From Lachnospiraceae bacterium (GTDB taxonomy: Bacteria > Bacillota > Clostridia > Lachnospirales > Lachnospiraceae), in assembly GCA_900199595.1 (NCBI GenBank), contig FZRB01000005.1, forward strand, positions 94,890 through 158,889: a stretch of DNA of 64,000 nucleotides, read 5' to 3'. Every line of letters starts with the position of its first letter. Within the stretch, counting starts at the first letter, position 1. The notes under the pieces are model-generated. The model did no database searches. It saw only the letters and a list, made by a program, of their open reading frames with translations, and was not told where the DNA came from. The position numbers and the translations under genes are program-made. Below are positions 1 through 7,282 of this stretch, in pieces.

Positions 1-78
1 ATACGGAGTTCTGATATACCTACACGCAAAAAGGTTATCCTTCAGTTCCGATTGCCAGCCGGAAAGGAGAAACAATTT

Positions 79-1377
79 ATGGCAAAAGGATCTGTTAGAA
101 AAAAAGGAAAGAAATGGTACTATCGATTTTATGTTGAAGATGAGAGTGGAAACCTGATTCAGAAGGAATGTGTCGGTTCTGAAAGCAAAGCTGAAACTGA
201 AAAGATGCTCAGAGCTGCAATGGATGAATACGAAAAGAAGAAATTCGTTGCCAGATCTGAGAACATAACTTTTGGAGAACTACTTGATATCTGGGTTGAA
301 GAGGAATTGAAAACCGGATCACTGAGTAATGGTACAGTCCAGAACTATCAGCATGTAGTAAGCAGAATTAAAAGGCATCCTTTAGCAAAGAGGAAGCTGA
401 AAAGTATCACATCTGAGCAGTTGCAGGATTTTATTGATCTGTTGCTATTCGGTGGTGTAGTTGGAGAATTTAAATCAAAAGGATATTCCAAGGACTTCAT
501 TACTTCTTATACCGCAGTACTCAATCAGTCATTCAGATTTGCAGTATTTCCAAAGAAATATATCACATTCAATCCTATGCAATATGTTACAAAGCATAAG
601 GGACAAGCAGATGTTGATATATTCGGAGATTCAATTTCTGACACTGGAGCAACAAAACCACTTTCATATGATGATTATCAAAAACTAATATCTCACATGA
701 AAAAGCATAGTCCGGTTTCAATTCTGCCGATACAGATAGCATATTTTACAGGTCTTAGGATTGGCGAAGTATGCGGACTTACATGGCAGGATATTAATCT
801 GGATGAACAGTATCTCACAGTGAGAAGAAGTGTTAAGTACTCACCAATCAGACACAGGGTTGAGATAGGACCAACAAAAAGAAAAAAAATAAGAGTTGTT
901 GATTTCGGTGATACGCTTACCGCTATCCTGAAAAAAGCCCAAATGGAACAGAAAAAGAATCGTCTCAAATACGGATCACTGTATAAGACAAATCAATTTG
1001 TGGAAGTAACCGAAAAGAACAGAACATACTATGATCTATACTCATTCGGGATAAATGATACAATTCCGGATGGATATAGAGAAATTTCATTCGTATGTAC
1101 CAAGGAAGATGGTTCCTATCTTCCACCAGGATGTCTTACTTGCTCTTGCAGACGTGCAGCTGATAAAGTTCCAGAACTGGAAGGATTTCACTTCCATGCA
1201 CTGAGGCATTCATATACAACTAACCTTCTTGTAAATGGTGCACAACCAAAAGATGTTCAGGAACTTCTGGGACATTCAGACCTGTCAACAACAATGAACA
1301 TTTATGCTCACGCCTCCAGAGAAGCCAAGCGTAATTCGGCAAGGCTCATGGATAAGGTTGTGGGTGGAAACTCGTAA
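79..1377 (+). CDS. Tyrosine recombinase / integrase (Tn916-Int-like)
   Basis: Site-specific recombinase of the phage-integrase superfamily, 432 residues, expected to integrate and excise a mobile element. The N-terminus (about 1-60, [15 protein letters not shown]) looks like an arm-DNA-binding domain, followed by a SAM-like core-binding domain (about 70-180) and a catalytic domain. Catalytic residues visible are R227 (TGLRIGE), H373 and R376 (HALRHS), H399 (GHSD) and nucleophile Y409 (NIYAHAS). An in-frame TTG at 52 is possible, but AAAGGAGA at 63-70 sits eight bases before the ATG at 79, so that start is chosen. The reading frame is open to the window edge, but no upstream gene can be identified. 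The repeats just downstream fit arm-type binding sites, so the element probably lies to the left of the window. Confidence 0.93.
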   Translation: MAKGSVRKKGKKWYYRFYVEDESGNLIQKECVGSESKAETEKMLRAAMDEYEKKKFVARSENITFGELLDIWVEEELKTGSLSNGTVQNYQHVVSRIKRHPLAKRKLKSITSEQLQDFIDLLLFGGVVGEFKSKGYSKDFITSYTAVLNQSFRFAVFPKKYITFNPMQYVTKHKGQADVDIFGDSISDTGATKPLSYDDYQKLISHMKKHSPVSILPIQIAYFTGLRIGEVCGLTWQDINLDEQYLTVRRSVKYSPIRHRVEIGPTKRKKIRVVDFGDTLTAILKKAQMEQKKNRLKYGSLYKTNQFVEVTEKNRTYYDLYSFGINDTIPDGYREISFVCTKEDGSYLPPGCLTCSCRRAADKVPELEGFHFHALRHSYTTNLLVNGAQPKDVQELLGHSDLSTTMNIYAHASREAKRNSARLMDKVVGGNS

Positions 1378-1383
1378 AATAAG

Positions 1384-1452
1384 TTTCCCTTATTTCCCTT
1401 AATAAAGAATATTTCCCTTGTTGATTGCTCATAAGGGCAAAAACAAGGGAAA
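1384..1452. repeat. TTTCCCTT direct repeats downstream of the integrase (candidate arm/att region)
   Basis: TTTCCCTT occurs at 1384-1391, 1393-1400 and 1412-1419, and its complement AAGGGAAA at 1445-1452, all within 75 bp of the integrase stop codon. Tyrosine integrases usually bind several short arm-type repeats beside the attachment core, so this is probably part of an att site. The crossover core itself cannot be identified because the other end of the element is outside the window. Confidence 0.5.
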
Positions 1453-1576
1453 ATGAAATGATTTTCGATATTTAACAGCCTACAAGTGGCTATAATAAAG
1501 GGATTTTTAGATTTCAGTACATTTAATTCCGATTTTCCTTACTACTGGATTTTCAATTTATGTGCAACTATATATG

Positions 1577-2032
1577 TTATAATTCTTCCATAATGAATGG
1601 AAGCATATATATTGGCTTTAGATTCAGATTATTGTCCTTTCCAACATCCTTTTGAGATAGAAGTATTGCTCGCGAAACATATTGAGAATATTTCTTACAG
1701 AATGCATCTATAGACTCATGTTTTTTTGTAGCCGATGATTTCACTTCCAAAGGAAGGAGCTTAGCCTTGTCCTGAAACAGGAAATCAACTTCATAATAAT
1801 GTGTGCTGTTTTCTTTTTCCCATGTGTGATAATATGCAGACCTGCCTGTAGCGGTAATCATTTGCACTACAGCATTTTCATAAAGATACCCCAGATCAGC
1901 TGACAGCTTATCCCCCAATAGCTTACTATATATGCCTTCATCAGTCTTTGGCGATGCTTTGAAAATCATTGTTGTGAATAGCCCAATATCTGAGAGATAT
2001 GACCTCTTTATATCTCTTATAGAATTTTTCAT
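1577..2032 (-). pseudogene. C-terminal remnant of an AAA ATPase with DUF4143
   Basis: The 151 codons match only the C-terminal part of the COG1373-type ATPase family: the 'YLSDIGLF' segment, the long helix 'LGYLYENAVVQMI', and the nuclease-like EVDFLFQD...LLPLEVKSS block that characterises DUF4143. Full-length members are over 400 residues and begin with a P-loop ATPase domain, which is absent here. Upstream of the first Met there is AT-rich sequence with three direct repeats and no Walker motif. I therefore read it as a 5'-deleted remnant next to a mobile element. It could still be expressed as a small protein, but a loader or toxin-like role for it would be a guess. Confidence 0.7.
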
Positions 2033-2056
2033 CTGTTCACAATAATTCTATTATGA

Positions 2057-2143
2057 AAATGTCATTTTTTCAATATTTTATTTGAACAAAAATGTCATTC
2101 GTTCTGTATTTTTTTATGTAATAAATGTCATTTATTCACTATT
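2057..2143. repeat. Three 21-bp direct repeats with exact 33-bp period
   Basis: Copies start at 2057, 2090 and 2123. Each reads AAATGTCATT, two variable bases, TTC, two variable bases, TATT. The 12-bp spacers are unrelated to each other. They lie just upstream of the truncated DUF4143 remnant (minus strand) and about 50 bp after the histidine-kinase stop codon. Iteron or operator function is possible. The regular 33-bp period (about three helical turns) places all copies on the same face of the DNA. Confidence 0.75.
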
Positions 2144-2192
2144 ATTTTGAAAAAATTGTACTAGTCAAGAAAAGTATCTTAGGATATCTCAT

Positions 2193-3089
2193 TTACAGAA
2201 ATACTTTCACACTAAATATATCTGCTCTTTTTTCAGCCATGATCTTCCCACCATAGTTTTCTACTATCCTTTTAGTAATATAGAGTCCCAGACCATTTCC
2301 GCCCTGTTCACCGACATATTCCCTATGGAACGGTTCAAACACCCTTCGCTCATCTATTACCGTATCTTTATCCATATCATTCTCAATAACTAATATCAAA
2401 TCCGATTCACCTTTTTTTAGACTCACTTTTATACTGCTTTTAGCGTATTTTTTAGCGTTGGAGTATAGATTCATCAGAAGTCTTGTCATATCCACCTCTG
2501 CTGCCCGTATCATACATGAATCATCGGTGATGTCAGCTTCGAATTTGATATCAGTTTTACCTATCCATTCGTACTGCTCCAAAGTAACATTTTCCAGAAG
2601 ACGCTTGAAGCTTATTTCAGTGAGTTCTTCTTCAGGTCTATTCTCCATAAGCGACAATGCAAAGAACTCATCTGATAACTCCTTCAGATACTTTGTCTTA
2701 TCATATGCCTTCTTCAGGTTTTCTGCATTTTCCACGGAGAGTCCCTCATCCTTTTCTGCCAGCTGTATATAACCCATAGCCGCAGTAAGCGGAGTCCTGA
2801 AATCATGAGAAATACCGGCAACCATATGTTTCACTGATTGCCGATCCTTCTCAGACTGTTCTATTAACTCATGTCCCTCATCTACATACTGCTGCAGTTC
2901 CTTCGCCAGATTTATATAATCCTCGTCGAAGTTATCTACACTAATTAGTCCATCCTTCTTTTCTGTCCGAAGGTTATGAATCTGTTTTGTAAATGAGTGG
3001 AGTTGTTTTTTATAATTAATGATTCTAAGTATCAGTGCCACAACTATTAAGAAAAGTACTGATACTAATATCCACATAATATATTTCAT
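2193..3089 (-). CDS. Sensor histidine kinase, lantibiotic/bacitracin-response type
   Basis: A 298-residue membrane histidine kinase. One clear transmembrane helix at about 4-22 is followed by a helical linker with no extracellular sensor domain, as in kinases that sense through a partner transporter. The HisKA phosphoacceptor is H95 in SHDFRTPL. The ATPase domain shows an N-box (NLYSNAKKYA), a weak G1 region and a good G2 box (GGNGLGLYI). It is the last gene of a four-gene set transcribed response regulator, ATPase, permease, kinase, starting 10 bp after the permease stop. Together these resemble self-protection or antibiotic-peptide response modules. The inducing compound cannot be told from sequence. 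Confidence 0.9.
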   Translation of the reverse strand: MKYIMWILVSVLFLIVVALILRIINYKKQLHSFTKQIHNLRTEKKDGLISVDNFDEDYINLAKELQQYVDEGHELIEQSEKDRQSVKHMVAGISHDFRTPLTAAMGYIQLAEKDEGLSVENAENLKKAYDKTKYLKELSDEFFALSLMENRPEEELTEISFKRLLENVTLEQYEWIGKTDIKFEADITDDSCMIRAAEVDMTRLLMNLYSNAKKYAKSSIKVSLKKGESDLILVIENDMDKDTVIDERRVFEPFHREYVGEQGGNGLGLYITKRIVENYGGKIMAEKRADIFSVKVFL

Positions 3090-3099
3090 AATCTCTTTT

Positions 3100-3858
3100 C
3101 TATGAAAACTTTTTCTTTTTTATTCCTTTATACACTACAATGTACCAGAAAACAAATTCTCCAAGGAATCCAAGTACTATATGTAATATAGCAGTTAAAT
3201 CTACAGGTGACTGAACTGAAAGCTCTAATTGATTAAAGACGATCATATATCCTATATGCAATGCCACTTTTTTAAACCCAAGTTTTGTAGCGATAGCTAT
3301 AAGAGCAGGCATAAATGCTATATCAAAGCACATGAATCTAAAATATGAAAGAATAACTCCTGTTACAGTTTTCTTAGACGCCATCATTATCATTATGCTA
3401 GAGACTACAAGGTGTGTCATAACGACTGCAAAAAGTCCAAGTCTGATTATAGGATGGGTAACACTTCCAACCCCATTTTTAATTGCCAGAAATACATAGA
3501 ATGCTGAAACACACACTGTATAAATAAATGAGAAGAATACTCCATCCGAACAGATCTTACTCATTATAATATGAGATGGCTTATTTCCTGCCATAACTTC
3601 ATAATATCCAATTTTTCCTTTATTAAAAAGCTGTCCTGAAATACCTGCAGTCAGGGCCGGAAAGAAATTGTATACAAGCACACACATAGTTCCAAGTGAT
3701 TCTGTAGACATGTCCAGCGGTTTATCTATCAAATCCCAACAGAGAACAATTGGCATAAAAACAAATGCAAGTGGTAGTAGTATCGCATACCAGAACAAAT
3801 GTCCTGTATGACGAAGTCTGAATAACTCACCTCTGATAAGTCTATTCATTCTGATCAC
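3100..3858 (-). CDS. ABC-2 type transporter permease
   Basis: A 252-residue integral membrane protein with about six hydrophobic segments and basic, Arg/Lys-rich termini (MIRMNRLIRGELFRLRHT at the start, KGIKKKKFS at the end). This is the layout of small ABC-2 permeases in lantibiotic-immunity and bacitracin-export systems. Its start overlaps the ATPase stop by 17 bp, which suggests translational coupling. It would form the membrane channel driven by the ATPase next door, moving a peptide or lipid-linked antibiotic out of the membrane. The substrate is unknown. Confidence 0.85.
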   Translation of the reverse strand: MIRMNRLIRGELFRLRHTGHLFWYAILLPLAFVFMPIVLCWDLIDKPLDMSTESLGTMCVLVYNFFPALTAGISGQLFNKGKIGYYEVMAGNKPSHIIMSKICSDGVFFSFIYTVCVSAFYVFLAIKNGVGSVTHPIIRLGLFAVVMTHLVVSSIMIMMASKKTVTGVILSYFRFMCFDIAFMPALIAIATKLGFKKVALHIGYMIVFNQLELSVQSPVDLTAILHIVLGFLGEFVFWYIVVYKGIKKKKFS

Positions 3859-4750
3859 CTACCTTTCCGATATAATAATCTTCAAGGCTTTCACCTTCTA
3901 CATTAAGTTTTGTGATGATCAGATCATTTTGAGTTACTGTACTAGAAATATGTTCCAGCTCTTCCAGTCTCTCAAATATCATTATCTCGTTTTCCGGACT
4001 GACCTTATAGTTTCTGATTCCAAGGTTATCCTCCAGAACTGTACAAGTTCTTCCAATATCAGTTGTTCGAAGCCCGATAAATGATTTCGTCTTTGTCAGA
4101 AGCTCCTCATGGGATAACTTTTCAATCAATTTACCATGATTAACTATCGCATAGTCAGTACAGAGTTCTGATAATTCTTTTAAAATATGACTTGATATAA
4201 GAATAGTTATCTTCTCTTCTTCTGCAAGCTTTAGAAGCATATTTCTAATATCAATTATTCCCTCAGGATCCAGGCCATTGATTGGTTCATCAAGTACCAT
4301 AAATTCCGGTTTTGCAAGTAATGACATAGCAATTCCGAGTCTCTGCCTCATTCCCAGAGAAAACTTGCCAACATTCTTTTTTCCTGTATCCTTAAGTCCA
4401 ACAAAATCCAGGAGCATATCTATTCTTGAATCATCTGCAACTCCACGAATGAATCTGACATATTGCATATTCTCTCTGGCAGTCATGCTATGCTCCATAT
4501 ATGGCTCTTCGATAATAAAACTCATTCTGCTCCTGGCCTTGTCAAGCTCAGTGGAGCCGAAGAATCTCATTTCCCCCGAATCCGGTTCTGACAGTGCAGC
4601 CATCATCCTCATAATGGTTGTCTTTCCGGCACCATTTGGTCCAATCAGTCCGCAGATATGTCCCTTTTCTATTTTAAGGGAAAAGTTATCTACTGCAGTT
4701 TTCTTCCCGAAGGTTTTTGTGAGACCTTCGAGTTCCATAACATAATCCAT
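3842..4750 (-). CDS. ABC transporter ATP-binding protein (BcrA/LanF-like)
   Basis: A 302-residue ATPase with Walker A GPNGAGKTT (residues 37-45), signature FSLGMRQRLG, Walker B FMVLDEP and a switch His in ISSHIL. A C-terminal extension of about 90 residues after the nucleotide-binding core is typical of the BcrA/LanF group. It energises the permease encoded immediately downstream. An AAGAAAGGA ribosome site precedes ATG 4750. A 109-bp gap separates it from the response-regulator gene and carries repeated CTTAA motifs that could be the regulator's operator, so transporter and kinase may have their own promoter. Confidence 0.92.
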   Translation of the reverse strand: MDYVMELEGLTKTFGKKTAVDNFSLKIEKGHICGLIGPNGAGKTTIMRMMAALSEPDSGEMRFFGSTELDKARSRMSFIIEEPYMEHSMTARENMQYVRFIRGVADDSRIDMLLDFVGLKDTGKKNVGKFSLGMRQRLGIAMSLLAKPEFMVLDEPINGLDPEGIIDIRNMLLKLAEEEKITILISSHILKELSELCTDYAIVNHGKLIEKLSHEELLTKTKSFIGLRTTDIGRTCTVLEDNLGIRNYKVSPENEIMIFERLEELEHISSTVTQNDLIITKLNVEGESLEDYYIGKVGDQNE

Positions 4751-4821
4751 GTTCTTTTCCTTTCTTAATGAGATAGTCTTATCATACGCACGATTTACTG
4801 TACATATCGTAAAACTAAACT

Positions 4822-4850
4822 CTTAAGAAAAACTTAAATCGTTTCTTAAG
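4822..4850. promoter_or_regulatory. CTTAA repeat / inverted repeat upstream of the transporter genes
   Basis: CTTAAGAAA (4822-4830) and TTTCTTAAG (4842-4850) form a perfect 9-bp inverted repeat with another CTTAA between them, so CTTAA recurs every 11-12 bp. The site lies between the response-regulator stop and the ATPase start. OmpR-type regulators bind tandem repeats spaced by one helical turn, so this is a plausible operator. It has no long T-tract, so terminator function is less likely. Confidence 0.45.
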
Positions 4851-4859
4851 CTTTATAAA

Positions 4860-5561
4860 TTATTCAGCTAGTCGATATCCCATTCCCCATATTGTCTCAA
4901 TATATTCCTCTTCAGAATCTATATCCTTAAGCTTATTTCTAAGATTACTTATATGAACCATCAAGGTATTATCATCATATATGTATGTATCATCCCATAT
5001 AGATTCATAGATATTAGTCTTTGAAAAAATCTTATTTGGATTCGTAAGGAATAGTTCCAATATGGCATATTCCTTAGATGTCAATGTGACACTCTGTCCC
5101 TTTACCAAAACACGGGCAGCGTCCCTGTCCATTTCAATATTTTTATGTTTAATAACTTCTTTTTTTGAGGAACTTACTCCTCCACTCAGATTTCCCACTG
5201 TACGTCTGAGAACCGCCTCAATCCTGACCAAAACCTCATCCAGATCAAAAGGTTTGGTAACATAATCATCAGCTCCCATCCTCATAACATCTATCTTAGT
5301 TTGAATCATATCTTTAGCTGAAATAATGATCACCGGAATCTGCTTAGTCTCACGTACTTTTTGCAGCACCTGATCACCACTCTTGAAAGGGAGCATAATA
5401 TCTAACAGAACCAGAGAAAAATCTTCCTCCTCGATCTTATTAATAGCCTCTATACCATTATATGCTCTATCTGTATCATAGCCATTTCCCTTAAGATACT
5501 TATCCAAAATATCACCTATTTCATTATCATCTTCTACTATTAAAAGTCTTTCCGAAGACAT
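4860..5561 (-). CDS. OmpR-family response regulator
   Basis: A 233-residue two-domain regulator: receiver (1-120) with acidic DD near residues 11-12, phosphoacceptor D54 (LLDIMLP) and the conserved Lys in DYVTKPF, then an OmpR/PhoB winged helix ending in EYIETIWGMGYRLAE. It is the first gene of the regulator-ATPase-permease-kinase set and is expected to control that transporter. Its ribosome site (GGAGG) is embedded in the tail of a decayed recombinase-like fragment, which suggests the module was placed next to a degrading mobile gene. Confidence 0.93.
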   Translation of the reverse strand: MSSERLLIVEDDNEIGDILDKYLKGNGYDTDRAYNGIEAINKIEEEDFSLVLLDIMLPFKSGDQVLQKVRETKQIPVIIISAKDMIQTKIDVMRMGADDYVTKPFDLDEVLVRIEAVLRRTVGNLSGGVSSSKKEVIKHKNIEMDRDAARVLVKGQSVTLTSKEYAILELFLTNPNKIFSKTNIYESIWDDTYIYDDNTLMVHISNLRNKLKDIDSEEEYIETIWGMGYRLAE

Positions 5562-5564
5562 ATG

Positions 5565-5805
5565 TTATTCCTCCAGCAACTTAATCTTTTCATGAAATAT
5601 ATCCGGCTTTTCAGAATCAATTTATCAGAAATCTTTGGGATTGCATAAACAACCGTATCTATACTATAGGCTGATTCATCCATATTCTTAAGCCTTGCCT
5701 CGATATCGGCTATCTGCTTTTTGCTGCTTGCACGCTCATTCATATAGTCGTCTTTTGAGAAATCTCCTGCACGATATTTCTTATATTGAATATTATCCCC
5801 CTTTA
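5565..5805 (-). pseudogene. Frameshifted C-terminal remnant, serine-recombinase-like
   Basis: Upstream of the response regulator a minus-strand reading frame encodes YKKYRAGDFSKDDYMNER followed by a KKQIADIEARL helix. This resembles the coiled C-terminal segment of large serine recombinases. It then runs through KISDKLI, where a one-base shift into the next frame restores DSEKPDIFHEKIKLLEE and a stop at 5565-5567. No start codon or catalytic domain exists. The 5' limit merges with the end of the neighbouring secreted-protein gene. I call it a broken 3' fragment. The recombinase assignment rests on pattern similarity only. Confidence 0.5.
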
Positions 5806-7059
5806 AGAATGTGCAAATATCGTTATCGTTACATTTCCGGTTCCAAGCAGATTTTTAAGTTCTTCGCTTGTCAAGCCCTGAATCTTTCCAAGTCTTGTAT
5901 ATGCCCATGTATTCGATCCATAAAATACTACCATCTGATTTCCTGAATAAAGTACAATATCACCGGGTTCCGTCCGCATCTGCACATCCTGTCTGCTGAT
6001 GTTCGTTCCAAGCGATCCCACCTGTTCAAAACCGCCATACATAGACATGGATATTTTGATCTCACCATTTCCTGCTATTTTTTTCAGTTCTCTTACTGAT
6101 TCATTATCTTCCCATGCTACTGAAACCTCAACATCATCAATCTTCATTTTCATCATGTACTCACCTTCTTCCTGCGGCTCTTCTGTCTGCACAGGTTCTT
6201 CTGTTATCCCCGGTGTTTCCTTCGGTTCCTCCGTCTGCACCGGTTCTTTTGTTGCATCCGGTGTTTCCTTTGGTTCCTCCGTCTGCACCGGTTCTTTTGT
6301 TGCATCCGGTGTTTCCTTCGGTTCCTCCGTCTGCACCGGTTCTTTTGTTGCATCCGCTGTTTCTTTCGGTTTTGCTGTCGCAGCACTCTTTTCTGTCACC
6401 GTCAATTTGCAGACATATTTCTTCTTTTTATATATTGCTACAATTCTCGTTTTTCCCTTCTTTTTTGCCTTTATCCTGCCATTCTTTACCGTGGCAATCT
6501 TTTTGTTCTGAACGCTCCATTTCACTTTTTTTGCTTTTCCACCAATCAGTTTCAGTTGAAAGGAACTACCTTTTGTCAGTGTTATTTTTTTCTTGTTCAA
6601 TCTGATCTTTTTCTTCGGAATAGAAAACTGTACTTTGATTTTCCCTTTTTTAACTGCTTTTTCAAGTCCTGACGGATCTGTGATCCTTCCCAAACGGGTA
6701 TAAGAGTAGGAAGTCTTAAAATCCTTATAAAAGAGCACAATACAATCCGTTCCGTACAGCATGATATCTCCTGCGTGTATCGTTTTTACCTGTTTCGCAT
6801 TTTTAGGCAATTCATAACTTAAATACTTATACTTTTCATTGCCATTCAATTCAGACATCGTATAAGTGACCGGAAATTTTTTAAAAAGTGCCTTTGTTGT
6901 TTTATTATCCTCGAAAGACGCCTGAAAATTTGTATCCCCAATTTTTATCTGTACTACGGTTGTTGCTGCTGCCTCCACGGATGTGTATGGAAATCCTATC
7001 CCTTCAAGTCCCATTATCAATGTTAGAAGCATGCAGAAACAAATTCTTATTTTCCTCAT
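5803..7059 (-). CDS. Secreted protein: two cyclophilin-like domains flanking a BIG2-like domain
   Basis: A 418-residue secreted protein. ATG 7059 is chosen because AAGGAG precedes it and a signal peptide (MRKIRICFCMLLTLIMG to about residue 30) follows; an upstream ATG at 7098 lacks both. Residues about 30-145 match the bacterial cyclophilin-like fold family (MSELNGNEKYKYL, AGDIMLYG, SYSYTRLGRITDPSGL). Residues 150-225 resemble a bacterial Ig-like group 2 domain, very Lys-rich. About 226-300 are a Thr/Glu/Pro linker of 16-residue repeats. A second, more diverged cyclophilin-like domain (YTRLGKIQGLTSEEL) ends the protein. No sortase motif is visible. The function is unknown; cell-surface or matrix binding is a guess. 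Confidence 0.82.
   Translation of the reverse strand: MRKIRICFCMLLTLIMGLEGIGFPYTSVEAAATTVVQIKIGDTNFQASFEDNKTTKALFKKFPVTYTMSELNGNEKYKYLSYELPKNAKQVKTIHAGDIMLYGTDCIVLFYKDFKTSYSYTRLGRITDPSGLEKAVKKGKIKVQFSIPKKKIRLNKKKITLTKGSSFQLKLIGGKAKKVKWSVQNKKIATVKNGRIKAKKKGKTRIVAIYKKKKYVCKLTVTEKSAATAKPKETADATKEPVQTEEPKETPDATKEPVQTEEPKETPDATKEPVQTEEPKETPGITEEPVQTEEPQEEGEYMMKMKIDDVEVSVAWEDNESVRELKKIAGNGEIKISMSMYGGFEQVGSLGTNISRQDVQMRTEPGDIVLYSGNQMVVFYGSNTWAYTRLGKIQGLTSEELKNLLGTGNVTITIFAHS
6186..6377. repeat. Four 48-bp tandem repeats within the secreted-protein gene
   Basis: Four near-identical 48-bp units, each encoding the 16-residue block KEPVQTEEPKETPDAT or a close variant, form the linker between the Ig-like and second cyclophilin-like domains. 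Near-identity at DNA level suggests recent slippage, so copy number is likely to vary between strains. Confidence 0.85.
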
Positions 7060-7199
7060 AACCTGTCTCCTTTTCCTATTATATAAAATATGTTTCAAAA
7101 GAAACAGCTACCACATAGCATTTAAATGAAAAAACTGCCTTATACATCATCCGTCCTCTTGCAAAATATATCATATTATTGATACTCTGAACAGACAAA

Positions 7200-7225
7200 A
7201 GCGTCCATGATTACTCATAGACGCT
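7200..7225 (-). terminator. Hairpin terminator after the 1,587-residue gene
   Basis: AGCGTCCATGA (7200-7210) pairs with TCATAGACGCT (7215-7225) across a 4-nt loop; on the minus strand the single mismatch becomes a G-U pair. A short T-rich run follows in the minus direction. It lies 58 bp after the stop codon of the large gene and so probably ends that transcript. Confidence 0.6.
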
Positions 7226-7282
7226 CTATCTCCATTAAGAAATAAGTATCCGTACCATCAATAGGGCAAAGCACCGTTACGA

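Noticed and set aside
52..78. TTG start nine codons upstream for the integrase
   Set aside because: A good ribosome site is placed for the ATG at 79, and the extra residues do not belong to the arm-binding domain.
2057..2143. CRISPR array from regularly spaced repeats
   Set aside because: Only three copies of 21 bp with 12-bp spacers, no cas genes; spacing and spacer size do not fit CRISPR.
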